Origin: an uncultured bacterium
GTDB taxonomy: Bacteria; Spirochaetota; Spirochaetia; Sphaerochaetales; Sphaerochaetaceae
Direction: 5' to 3'
DNA: 28,100 nucleotides
NCBI GenBank assembly: GCA_905215015.1
Contig: CAJMOS010000025.1
Coordinates: 1 to 28,100, forward strand
Positions within the stretch are counted from its first letter, which is position 1, and each line of letters opens with the position of its first letter. The notes under the pieces were generated by a model. It worked only from the letters and a program-made list of their open reading frames with translations. It ran no database searches and was not told the DNA's origin. This document shows, piece by piece, positions 7,888 to 15,350 of the stretch. The translations under genes were made by a program, and so were the position numbers.

Positions 7888-8886
7888 TCACATCTCCAGG
7901 ACGGACTGCCAGATGCCGTCGTCGACCACCACACCTTCGCGCATCGATTCCTCATGCTTGGCCTTCATTCCCTGGCCGGGATAGTGGACCTTGCGGCCCT
8001 CGGTGGTTGGAATCGATTCCTGCATGTCGGCCAGCGTCAGCCCGATCTGCCGTTCGCGTTCGGCGCGGTCGGGAAGCTTGGAAAGGTCGATGGCCAGGAA
8101 GAACTGGGAAAGGCTTGTCTCGTAGGGAAGCTCGCCCACCCCACGGGTCGTGGTTCCTCCCGAGAGGGTGGCGGCGATCAGGTCGAGGGTCAGCGAGAGC
8201 CCGCTGCCCTTCCAGTACCCGATCGGAAGGACCTGGTGGGTCTCAAGGATCTTGGCCGGGTCCCGGGTGATGTTGCCATCCTTGTCGATGCCGCCGTCCA
8301 CGGGGCACATGACCCCTTCCCGCTTGTATTTCTCCAGTTTCCCGTAGCTGAACATGCTCATCGCGACATCGACGATCACCGGACTGTCCTTGTACGGCAC
8401 GGCGACCACCATCGGGTTGTTGCCGAGCTTCGCATCCTTGCCGCCCCAGGCGGGCATGTTCGGAGTGGTGTTGGTCCAGAGCATGCCGATGCAGTCATGC
8501 CTGGCCATCTCGATGCCATAGTTGCCCGGCCGCATCCAGTGGTTGTTGTTCCGTAGCGCGACCACGCCCACCGTGTGCTCCTTGGCCAGCTCGATGCAGC
8601 GCCGGGTGCAGATCCAGGCGTTCAGGTTGCCCGGTCCCCGTTGCCCGTCCCAGCGTTCCATGCTGCCGAAGCTCTCCACCTTGACCGCCCGCTTGGTCAC
8701 ATCGACGGCACCCTGCTGGATGCTCTTGATGAACTTGGGGAACCGGTTCAGGCCGTGGGTGTACACCCCGTCGGCAGAGGCGTCTGCGTACAGCTTCGCG
8801 CTGAGCCTGGCGTCCTCGCCGGTAATTCCATATTTGTTCAAGACACGCTCGAACTCCCTCGTCATCGTCTCATACGGTACTCTCAT
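7888..8886 (-). CDS. yiaK: YiaK-like 2,3-diketo-L-gulonate reductase (Ldh family)
   Basis: The product is 332 residues, the same size as E. coli YiaK/DlgD, and it matches that protein in many blocks: D-G-V-Y-T-H-G-L-N-R-F-P-K-F-I (catalytic His44), E-R-W-D-G-Q-R-G-P-G-N-L-N, V-A-L-R-N-N-N-H-W-M-R, P-A-W-G-G-K, S-M-F-S-Y-G-K-L-E, P-V-D-G-G-I-D-K-D-G-N and G-Y-W-K-G-S-G-L-S. YiaK is an NAD(P)H reductase of 2,3-diketo-L-gulonate, making 3-keto-L-gulonate. The L-lactate/malate-type dehydrogenase family also reduces related 2-keto acids. The AAGGG ribosome site and ATG lie just after the permease stop (4 bp gap). No YiaQ/R/S (decarboxylase, 5- and 4-epimerase) homologue is nearby. The product may therefore feed the operon's own isomerases and dehydrogenases, or the reaction may be a related uronate reduction. 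Confidence 0.85.
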   Translation of the reverse strand: MRVPYETMTREFERVLNKYGITGEDARLSAKLYADASADGVYTHGLNRFPKFIKSIQQGAVDVTKRAVKVESFGSMERWDGQRGPGNLNAWICTRRCIELAKEHTVGVVALRNNNHWMRPGNYGIEMARHDCIGMLWTNTTPNMPAWGGKDAKLGNNPMVVAVPYKDSPVIVDVAMSMFSYGKLEKYKREGVMCPVDGGIDKDGNITRDPAKILETHQVLPIGYWKGSGLSLTLDLIAATLSGGTTTRGVGELPYETSLSQFFLAIDLSKLPDRAERERQIGLTLADMQESIPTTEGRKVHYPGQGMKAKHEESMREGVVVDDGIWQSVLEM

Positions 8887-8890
8887 ACGC

Positions 8891-9769
8891 TCAACCCTTC
8901 ACGGCGCCGATCATGACGCCTTTGACAAAATATTTCTGCAGGAACGGATACACCGCCAGGATCGGCGCGGTGGCGATGACAATCGTCGCGTACTTGACCG
9001 TATCGCTGGCCATGGCGAGCGCGTCCTCCACGCCGCTGGTCATGATGTCGGTGTCGTCCTCGATCAGGATCTGGCGCAGGATCAGCTGCAATGGATACAT
9101 GCTCTGCTTGTGCAGGTAGATCATGGCAGGGAACCAGGAGTTCCAGTGGGCGACCGCATAGTACAGGGTGATGACGGCGATGGTCGCCTTGGTCAGTGGC
9201 GCCATGATCTGGAACAGGATTGTCACATGCCCGGCGCCATCGATCTTGGCCGACTCGGGCAGGCTGTCCGGCACGGCCGCCATGGCGGTCCGCATGACGA
9301 TCAGGTTGAAGGTGCTGATCGCGCCCGGCAGGATCAGGGACCAGCGGCTGCCGGTCAGGTGCAGGTTCTGGACGATCAGGTAGGTCGGGATCGTGCCGCC
9401 CTGGAAATACATGGTGAACACGATCGCCATGGTGAAGAACTTGTTCAGCATGACCCCCTTGCGGGACAGGCAGTAGGCCCCGATCAGCGACAGGACGACA
9501 TTGATCGAAGTCCCCACCACCACGACGAAGATCGTGTTGGCATACCCGGTCAGGATGTTGCGGTTGCGCATGACCATGCCGTAGCTGACCGTGGAGAAAT
9601 GAATCGGGTGCCAGAAGATACCCGAGTGCTTCATCACCTCGATCGGGTCGGAGAGCGACGCGAAGATGATGTTCAAGACAGGAATCAGCACACAAAGGCT
9701 GAAAAACGTGCACAGGACGACGTTGACAACGTGGAATGCCTGTTCACCAGCGGTATATCGTACTTTCAT
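8891..9769 (-). CDS. Sugar ABC-transporter permease, LplC/YtcP type
   Basis: This 292-residue inner-membrane protein has about six hydrophobic spans, the first around residues 14-37 (V-V-N-V-V-L-C-T-F-F-S-L). The cytoplasmic EAA loop reads L-P-E-S-A-K-I-D-G-A-G-H near residue 180, where the permease docks onto the ATPase. The periplasmic W-N-S-W-F-P-A-M-I-Y-L and a C-terminal G-V-M-I-G-A-V-K-G are typical of the MalG-like partner in oligosaccharide importers. GAGGTG precedes the ATG. It pairs with the LplB-like permease 8 bp upstream. No ATPase gene is in the operon, so a shared MsmK/UgpC-type ATPase encoded elsewhere is the likely energy source. Confidence 0.93.
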   Translation of the reverse strand: MKVRYTAGEQAFHVVNVVLCTFFSLCVLIPVLNIIFASLSDPIEVMKHSGIFWHPIHFSTVSYGMVMRNRNILTGYANTIFVVVVGTSINVVLSLIGAYCLSRKGVMLNKFFTMAIVFTMYFQGGTIPTYLIVQNLHLTGSRWSLILPGAISTFNLIVMRTAMAAVPDSLPESAKIDGAGHVTILFQIMAPLTKATIAVITLYYAVAHWNSWFPAMIYLHKQSMYPLQLILRQILIEDDTDIMTSGVEDALAMASDTVKYATIVIATAPILAVYPFLQKYFVKGVMIGAVKG

Positions 9770-9777
9770 CTCTCACC

Positions 9778-10737
9778 TCACCACAGGCTGCTGCCGGCGA
9801 CTTTCTTGCTGAACTTGTTGGCACCCCAGACCAGCGCGAAGCTGACGATGGAGTTGAACATGCCCACGGCGGCCGAATAGGACCAGTTCATTTCCAGAAG
9901 TCCCTTGCGGTAGACGTAGGTCGAAATGACATCCGCCACCTCGTAGGTCAACGGGTTGTACATGAGCAGGATCTTCTCGTAACCGATATTGAACATCTTT
10001 CCGATCTGCATGATCAGCATGATGACGATCGTGGGAAGCAGGCAGGGAATCGTGACGCTGACCAGCTGCCTGAACTTGCCGGCTCCGTCGATCTTGGCGG
10101 CTTCATACAGTTCCTGGTCGATGGCAAGCAATGCGGAAAGATAGATGATGCAGTTCCATCCCATGTTCTGCCAGATGTTGCTGATCACGTACAGCGGAAT
10201 GAAGTACGCCTTGTCGTTCAGCATGGAGACCGGTTGCCAGCCGAAATGGGCCAACAACAGGCTGATCGCGCCATCCTGGTTGGTCAGGTCCTTCATGATC
10301 GAGACGGTGACGACGATGGAGATGAAATGCGGGATATAGGTGATCGTCTGCACCGTCCGGCTGAACCACCGGGTCCTCAGGTCGTTGATCAGGAGCGCCA
10401 GGATGATCGGCATCGGGAAGGTGAAGACCAGGTTGGTGATGGAGATCCTGATCGTGTTCATCAAGACCCGCTGGAAATAGAAATCGTGGAAGAACGCGTT
10501 GAAATGCTTGAACCCGACCCACTTGCTATGGAAGAAACCGGTCGCGGGCTTGTAGTTCTCAAACGAGATGATCAAGCCGAACATGGGCCCGTATTGGAAA
10601 ATGATGTAATAGACAAGCACCGGGATGAACAGCGCGTACAGGCTCCTGTTCAACAACCAGTCCTTCTTGATTTTCGCAGAAAGCGGAAGATCCTGCCCTG
10701 GACTGCCTGCCCCCTGCTTCGTGTGATGGAAACGCAT
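9778..10737 (-). CDS. Sugar ABC-transporter permease, LplB type
   Basis: This 319-residue permease begins with a charged cytoplasmic segment (A-K-I-K-K-D-W), then a first span L-Y-A-L-F-I-P-V-L-V-Y-Y-I-I-F and the F-Q-Y-G-P-M-F-G-L-I loop characteristic of LplB/YteP-like proteins. The EAA coupling loop is L-Y-E-A-A-K-I-D-G-A-G-K-F near residue 215. About six membrane spans are visible. It is the first gene of the ten-gene operon, with AGGAGG five bases before the ATG and a candidate promoter about 30 bp upstream. With the LplC-like partner and the binding protein encoded at 3136-4737 it should form the operon's oligosaccharide importer. Confidence 0.93.
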   Translation of the reverse strand: MRFHHTKQGAGSPGQDLPLSAKIKKDWLLNRSLYALFIPVLVYYIIFQYGPMFGLIISFENYKPATGFFHSKWVGFKHFNAFFHDFYFQRVLMNTIRISITNLVFTFPMPIILALLINDLRTRWFSRTVQTITYIPHFISIVVTVSIMKDLTNQDGAISLLLAHFGWQPVSMLNDKAYFIPLYVISNIWQNMGWNCIIYLSALLAIDQELYEAAKIDGAGKFRQLVSVTIPCLLPTIVIMLIMQIGKMFNIGYEKILLMYNPLTYEVADVISTYVYRKGLLEMNWSYSAAVGMFNSIVSFALVWGANKFSKKVAGSSLW

Positions 10738-10763
10738 GCGTTCCTCCTGCCTAAGATACCCGT

Positions 10764-10792
10764 ATTATCGGAACGCAATTCGGTTCCCGTAA
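10764..10792 (-). promoter_or_regulatory. Candidate promoter of the glycan operon with embedded inverted repeat
   Basis: On the minus strand a GATAAT -10 box (10764-10769) lies 17 bp from TTACGG (10787-10792), a weak -35. The spacer holds an inverted repeat, GGAAC-8-GTTCC (10770-10787), placed where a repressor would block polymerase. It sits 27 bp before the first permease ATG. The -35 match is poor, so start-site mapping would be needed to fix it. Confidence 0.4.
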
Positions 10793-10804
10793 ATGGACAG
10801 TTTC

Positions 10805-10824
10805 AAAATTGACATGTCATTTTT
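10805..10824. promoter_or_regulatory. Palindrome around TGACATGTCA in the divergent control region
   Basis: AAAATTGACATGTCATTTTT is symmetrical in 18 of 20 positions, with a perfect 10-bp core. It lies near one end of the 266-bp gap between the divergent permease and GH43 genes. Its size and symmetry suit a dimeric regulator; GntR-type uronate regulators use operators of similar architecture. No regulator gene is in the window, so the factor is unknown. Confidence 0.5.
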
Positions 10825-10922
10825 TACCAATAGGGAATACCACGGCTGATTTTTCCTCATATCGTTCTCAAATTCTGCAAATACGCACGCCATTCGCCAA
10901 ATTTCAAGATTACATGGGATTC

Positions 10923-10995
10923 TTGCCACAAGGCAAATAGTGACAAGGCAAAAGCGAAATTGCCATTTGACGCCGGGTAAAGAACAAGATACGCT
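10923..10995 (+). promoter_or_regulatory. TTGCC/GGCAA half-site cluster and weak promoter before the GH43 gene
   Basis: TTGCC occurs at 10923-10927 and 10960-10964, and GGCAA at 10932-10936 and 10947-10951. The first pair forms TTGCC-4-GGCAA, a compact inverted repeat. Immediately after, TTGACG (10967-10972) and TACGCT (10990-10995) are 17 bp apart, a weak sigma-70-like promoter. It would start the message only a few bases before the GH43 ATG, which also lacks a clear Shine-Dalgarno; leaderless translation is possible. Confidence 0.35.
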
Positions 10996-11003
10996 GAGAC
11001 ATC

Positions 11004-12530
11004 ATGATCCACAATCCGATTATCCGGGGCTTCAATCCCGACCCATCCATCTGTTTTGCCGATGGCACGTATTACGTCGTCAACTCGACCTTCGAGTACT
11101 TTCCCGGACTCCCCATCTGGGAAAGCAGGGATTTGGTCAACTGGTCCTATGCCGGCAGCGTCTTGTCCGATGGGGAGCACCTGGACCTGACGGCCAGCGA
11201 GAACAACCAGGGACTCTATGCCCCGACAATCCGTTTCCACGAAGGGCGCTTTTTCGTGGTCTGCACCAACAAGTTCACCCACCAGAACTTTGTCGTCAGC
11301 GCCCCGGACATCCATGGCCCCTGGACCGAGCCCGCCTTCATCGCCCGCGACGGCATCGACCCTTCCCTGCTCTTCCTGGAGGACGGCAGCTGCTTCTACT
11401 GCTCCAACGGCAGGGACGGGCAAGGCAGGCAGGGCATCTTCGGCCAGTTCATCGATCCGATGACCGGAAAGCTCGCCGGAACGATGCGGCTCTTGACCTA
11501 CGGATGCGGAGGACATTCGGTCGAAGGCCCCCACATCTATCACCTCGGCCCTTGGTATTACCTGCTGGTCAGCGAGGGCGGAACCGGCTCCGGCCACCAT
11601 ATCTGCATGCTTCGCTCCAAGAACATTTTCGGCCCCTATGAGCCGGGACCACGCAACCCCGCGCTCAGCCACGCCGACCGGAAAGGACATGAGATCCAGT
11701 GCACCGGCCATGCCGACCTGTTCCTTACCGACAGAAACGAGTGGTACGCCGTGTTCCTCGCCACCAGGACGCCGATGAAAAACATGGGCAAGAACCTGGG
11801 AAGGGAGACGTTCCTCGCCCCGGTGGCCTGGAAGGACGGGTGGCCGGTAATCGGACATGACGGTCTTGTGGAACTGCAGATGGCCGGCGGCTACGCGCAG
11901 ATGGAAGACCGCGGCGACCTTTCCATTCCTTTCGACAAACCGCTCGACGAATCCCCGTTCCTCAAGGTACGGGTCCCCGCTCCCGAGCGCTATCTGCTCG
12001 ACCCCGTGGCAAGAACCCTGACGCTGGCCGGGACCTGCCCCATCGGGCGCCACCTTGGACACCCTACCCTGCTGGGATTGCGCCAGCCGGAATTCGTCAC
12101 CGATTACGAGGTGAAGCTGGACCTGTCCAGCCTCGAGGAGAAGGCCGGCATCGCCGTCTACCACAACTCGAACTATTTCTATGCGCTTACCGTGGAAAAC
12201 GAAGGCGGCCTGGTCCGGGTCTCCTTGGACAGGATGATCCACGGGGTACAGGCCAGGACGGAAAGCATCCTGCTTGAACGGACCCGGACACTCGCCCTTG
12301 GCGTCCATTCGGACCGGCAGTGGTACACGTTCACGGTAGACGGCATCCAGCTCTCCAAAGCCACCATCTACGGCATGAGCACCGGCGCATCCTTCGACGG
12401 AGGCTTTACCGGCACCCTCTACGCCATCTGGTCCGCCTATGGCAAGGTGACCTTCCTGGACGGGATCAGCTTCCATGCGCAGGAGGATGACTGGGTGCAG
12501 CCGGTCCTCAATCCCGGTTCCTGGATTTGA
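11004..12530 (+). CDS. Glycoside hydrolase family 43 protein (beta-xylosidase/arabinosidase type)
   Basis: The 508-residue product has the GH43 five-bladed propeller at residues 1-about 310 and a C-terminal concanavalin-like beta-sandwich (about 320-500) typical of GH43 beta-xylosidases. The three family acids are visible: Asp13 in F-N-P-D-P-S-I (base), Asp119 in D-G-I-D-P-S-L (pKa modulator) and Glu174 in S-V-E-G-P-H-I-Y (acid). The start MIHNPIIRGFNPDPS is the canonical family N-terminus, which fixes ATG 11004 despite a weak ribosome site. There is no signal peptide, so it is cytoplasmic and acts on imported oligosaccharides, removing xylose or arabinose residues. It is divergent from the lyase operon and shares its control region, which suggests the target glycan carries pentose side chains. 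It ends 3 bp from the convergent exported-protein gene. Confidence 0.92.
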   Translation: MIHNPIIRGFNPDPSICFADGTYYVVNSTFEYFPGLPIWESRDLVNWSYAGSVLSDGEHLDLTASENNQGLYAPTIRFHEGRFFVVCTNKFTHQNFVVSAPDIHGPWTEPAFIARDGIDPSLLFLEDGSCFYCSNGRDGQGRQGIFGQFIDPMTGKLAGTMRLLTYGCGGHSVEGPHIYHLGPWYYLLVSEGGTGSGHHICMLRSKNIFGPYEPGPRNPALSHADRKGHEIQCTGHADLFLTDRNEWYAVFLATRTPMKNMGKNLGRETFLAPVAWKDGWPVIGHDGLVELQMAGGYAQMEDRGDLSIPFDKPLDESPFLKVRVPAPERYLLDPVARTLTLAGTCPIGRHLGHPTLLGLRQPEFVTDYEVKLDLSSLEEKAGIAVYHNSNYFYALTVENEGGLVRVSLDRMIHGVQARTESILLERTRTLALGVHSDRQWYTFTVDGIQLSKATIYGMSTGASFDGGFTGTLYAIWSAYGKVTFLDGISFHAQEDDWVQPVLNPGSWI

Positions 12531-12533
12531 AAT

Positions 12534-13856
12534 TCAGAATTGGGAAATCAGCGATACGTAGATGGTGCTCCGGAAGGTGCCTGCGCTGAAATACCCTCCG
12601 CTGGCATTGTTTGCCAAGGCCTGCTGATAGCTGACTCCGGCACTCTCACAGACCACGTCGTCAGGAATCTTGATCTTGATGGCGCCGCTGTAGGAGTACT
12701 GTGTCGAGTAATTTCCATTGGTGTCGGATCCACCGAGGATCATCGGCACCACGACGTAGCGTCTCGGGCTGGTACCATAGGCGTAGGAGTAATACTCGTC
12801 GCCCGAAAGATCCTCCGAGGTCTGCGTGTAGATATCCTGATAGGTGTCACTGTCGGACATGAAAAGCGTCGCCGTCTGGGTGCTGACCATCGTCACGTAA
12901 TACGGGATGGTGACCGAGGAGTCCTTCGTGTTGACGAACCTGAAGGTACCGGTGGCCGTGTAGTCGCTGGTCGGGCTCAGGACAATCTCGTAGAGCGACT
13001 CGGCAATCGAAGGAGCGGTATGGACCTTGCCTGTCATGTCCGCCGTGTAGGAGATGTTCGCCACCGGCTGATAGCTTGCGATTGTGCTGGCGTCGTCCAG
13101 CGGATATTGGTCGGCAAGCGTCAGCGTCGTGACGTTGAAGGTGTGGTCCTTGACCGTCTGACCATCCTGCTCCTCCTGCGCGCCGGTTCCCAGGATGGTG
13201 AACGGGAAGGTATGCACATCGCTATTGTTCATCGTGTAGTTGCAGTAGAAGGTGGTCGAGTAGTCGTCCGTCAACACGCTGGAATAGTCCTGGTCGAAGA
13301 CGATCAGGATGTCCACGTGGGTGTTCCTGTACTTGGTGCCCGCAGCATTCTCCAGAGGAATGGGGATCGAGACGGTCGACTCGTCCTTCAGCCAGACGAA
13401 CTTCACATTGGTCGAGTTGCTTCCCTTGATGTCGTCATACCCGTAGGTGCCGCTGCCCCCGAAGTTGGCCCCGGTGACAGCGATGTCGGTATCCGCGCTG
13501 GCCGTTGTCAGGCGGGAGCGGATGAAGACCTCGATCGTATAGGGGATCTTCTCCTTGGTGCTGTCCGAGGAGACGAAGTAATACCCGTCGGCATTGGGGT
13601 TGATATTGACGGTGAGCGACGAAATGGCCTCCATGTTGATGTCCTGCAGGTCGACCTTGCCGGCCAGGTGCAGCATGTAATACGAAGTCATGGTATCGTA
13701 GCTGTAAGGGAAGATACCGTCAGTCACGTAGGACTGGTTGGTCATCTGCTTGACGGTCCACTGGGTCTGCTCGTAAGTGATGGAGGTCGCGCCGAACAGG
13801 CATGCCGTGGCATGCAGGAGCATCATTGCCAGTATGGTAAGGAACTGCTTTCTCAT
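12534..13856 (-). CDS. Exported two-domain protein of unknown function (cluster gene 4)
   Basis: I do not recognise the family. The 440-residue product has a signal peptide (MRKQFLTILAMMLLHATACL); Cys19 could be an atypical spirochaetal lipobox, or cleavage may follow F-G-A. The mature protein is rich in Ser, Thr, Tyr and Asp and nearly free of Lys-rich helices, suggesting all-beta structure. It has two related halves of about 210 residues: L-A-G-K-V at 64-68 matches M-T-G-K-V at 274-278, and K-I-P-Y-T-I at 103-108 matches T-I-P-Y-Y-V at 316-321. A-A-G-T-K-Y-R-N-T-H-V-D near 171 matches the C-terminal S-A-G-T-F-R-S-T-I-Y-V-S. The start is set by AGGAGGAG ahead of ATG 13856. It is last in a four-gene exported cluster and probably cell-surface or periplasmic. 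Confidence 0.72.
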   Translation of the reverse strand: MRKQFLTILAMMLLHATACLFGATSITYEQTQWTVKQMTNQSYVTDGIFPYSYDTMTSYYMLHLAGKVDLQDINMEAISSLTVNINPNADGYYFVSSDSTKEKIPYTIEVFIRSRLTTASADTDIAVTGANFGGSGTYGYDDIKGSNSTNVKFVWLKDESTVSIPIPLENAAGTKYRNTHVDILIVFDQDYSSVLTDDYSTTFYCNYTMNNSDVHTFPFTILGTGAQEEQDGQTVKDHTFNVTTLTLADQYPLDDASTIASYQPVANISYTADMTGKVHTAPSIAESLYEIVLSPTSDYTATGTFRFVNTKDSSVTIPYYVTMVSTQTATLFMSDSDTYQDIYTQTSEDLSGDEYYSYAYGTSPRRYVVVPMILGGSDTNGNYSTQYSYSGAIKIKIPDDVVCESAGVSYQQALANNASGGYFSAGTFRSTIYVSLISQF

Positions 13857-13866
13857 ATGCTCCTCC

Positions 13867-14457
13867 TCATTCCGCAGACGCCGTAAGGGCGATGGTCGAC
13901 GAATACTCGCCGGAAGGCGCGTTGTCGTCGTCCAGATCCGTCAACGAGTCCATATCCAGTTGCACGAAGAGCCCCATCTTGCTGAACGAAGTCAGGGTCG
14001 ACGAGGTGTTGTAGGTGACCGAGACTGACGTAGGCGAGGTGGTGGAGCTGTAGCAATAGCCCATGGACGTTTCCGTCGGGTCGTCAGGCTTCGGGTATTG
14101 GACGTACAGCCGGTATTCGATTCCCTCGTAGGTGCTGCCACCGACCGGCTTCAGTTTGTCATGGGTGATGGTGACGGTAGTGCCGGCCAGGTTGCTCACC
14201 AAGCCCCACGTACCGATCTGGAATCCGTGGTCGCTCGTGTTGACGAGGTACTCGGCCTTGTCGTTGTCGATGCCGTCGTTCAGATAGAAGGCATAGTCGC
14301 CACTGTAGTTCAAATCGGCCCAAATGCTCATGGTGGACCCGATGACGCCCGTCAGCTCGATGCCCGAACGGTCGGTCTCGAGGACCCTGTTTGCCGCACA
14401 GAGGGATGAGGCCAGCGCGAAAAGAGTCAGGAATGTGCAAGCAACAGGTCTTCTCAT
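13867..14457 (-). CDS. Exported protein of unknown function (cluster gene 3)
   Basis: This 196-residue product starts with a signal peptide (MRRPVACTFLTLFALASSLCAA, cleavage probably before N-R-V). The mature part is Ser/Thr/Asp/Tyr-rich with alternating hydrophobic patterns that suggest a beta-sandwich. It contains I-G-T-W-G-L-V-S-N-L-A-G-T-T-V-T-I and ends G-E-Y-S-S-T-I-A-L-T-A-S-A-E. That final strand resembles the ends of the three neighbouring proteins and, loosely, the last strand of spore-coat-U/pilin-like domains. The ATG overlaps the preceding stop by 4 bp. There are two cysteines in the signal region and one (Y-C-Y) in the mature chain, so no obvious disulfide. Function is unknown; shared export and C-terminal pattern suggest the cluster proteins form one surface structure. 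Confidence 0.72.
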   Translation of the reverse strand: MRRPVACTFLTLFALASSLCAANRVLETDRSGIELTGVIGSTMSIWADLNYSGDYAFYLNDGIDNDKAEYLVNTSDHGFQIGTWGLVSNLAGTTVTITHDKLKPVGGSTYEGIEYRLYVQYPKPDDPTETSMGYCYSSTTSPTSVSVTYNTSSTLTSFSKMGLFVQLDMDSLTDLDDDNAPSGEYSSTIALTASAE

Positions 14458-15350
14458 ACGCCCGTCTCAATCGTCACCGTGATTGTCGCCTGGTAACGTC
14501 CGGCCACGCTCTGCGCCGCCTCATATCCCGCCTTGTCAAGAAGCAGGTATCCTGTCCCGCCCCGCTTGATCGTATAGGGCGTCCCCATCGTAGAAAGAAG
14601 CCACCATCTCCGGCCATTGTAAGAGTAATACGGCGTGAAATTGAGGTACGCGCTCCTCTTGGAGTCGGAGTCCAGATCGAAGAAGTAGGTGGAGCTGTTG
14701 GCATCTGCGTTGCTCGACGATATAGGGGTCCCGTCCAGCGAGATGGCGTCGAACAGATCATAAGTTGTTGAGCTCCACCAACCTGATCTGATCGAAACCG
14801 ATCCCTTGTACCCGCGCAAGGTGGAAGAGTCAGAGTAGTAGTAGGAAGAGGAGTAGTCGATGGTATCCATACCCATGTTGGAAACCGTTTGGGAATTCAG
14901 GCGCATCTCCAGCGTCTCCGCGGTGATCCGCATCGAATAGGCGACATCCTGCGAGCTCAGCGTGGAGTTGACCAGCCTTCCGCTGAGAGCGAACGTTACC
15001 TTGATTGTCGACGCGATCGTTGCGCTGGAACTCGATCCGACCGTACAGTCCAACGCCCAGGTGAAGACTCCGACAGGGTTCATGACGGTCGCGCCATCGC
15101 TGGTGGCGGCGGCGCTGTCCGCAAGGGCGTCGGTGATGTTCCACATGCCTTGGCTGTCGGTACTGGAGGTCGAATACGGCTCGATGGTGAGGGTGAAGTC
15201 GCCCAGATCCATCGTGGTCACCGGCCTACGGAACGCCTTGAAGACCAAGGAGCTGGATGCCTCGTTCGCGTCGGCACATGCCGGTCCCATGGAGGCCATG
15301 GCCAGCGCAGGCAACAGGAACAGGGCTTTCTTCCAGAGGTTTCTCATCAT
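14454..15350 (-). CDS. Exported protein of unknown function (cluster gene 2)
   Basis: The open frame extends upstream into the previous gene, but the signal peptide MMRNLWKKALFLLPALAMAS shows the real start at ATG 15350 (or the next ATG, 15347), giving about 298 residues. Cleavage probably follows A-C-A-D-A. The mature chain is Ser/Thr/Tyr-rich and probably all-beta, with a Y-S-S-S-Y-Y-Y-S-D-S-S tract, a G-W-W-S-S-T-T-Y segment, and Y-N-G-R-R-W-W-L-L near the end. It closes with A-G-R-Y-Q-A-T-I-T-V-T-I, the same final-strand pattern as its neighbours. It overlaps the upstream gene by 4 bp (ATGA) and the downstream start by 4 bp. I recognise no enzyme motif and make no functional claim beyond a structural or adhesive role as a possibility. 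Confidence 0.7.
   Translation of the reverse strand: MMRNLWKKALFLLPALAMASMGPACADANEASSSLVFKAFRRPVTTMDLGDFTLTIEPYSTSSTDSQGMWNITDALADSAAATSDGATVMNPVGVFTWALDCTVGSSSSATIASTIKVTFALSGRLVNSTLSSQDVAYSMRITAETLEMRLNSQTVSNMGMDTIDYSSSYYYSDSSTLRGYKGSVSIRSGWWSSTTYDLFDAISLDGTPISSSNADANSSTYFFDLDSDSKRSAYLNFTPYYSYNGRRWWLLSTMGTPYTIKRGGTGYLLLDKAGYEAAQSVAGRYQATITVTIETGV

Noticed and set aside
10857..12476. Long open frame of 539 codons on the minus strand opposite the GH43 gene
   Set aside because: It is antisense to a gene with all GH43 catalytic motifs, has no domain-like pattern or ribosome site, and is expected in GC-rich DNA.
12540..13886. 448-codon plus-strand open frame opposite the large exported protein
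   Set aside because: Considered because the minus-strand product is unfamiliar. The plus product has no signal peptide and is Arg/Val/Gly-rich, while the minus product has a ribosome site, signal peptide and internal repeat.
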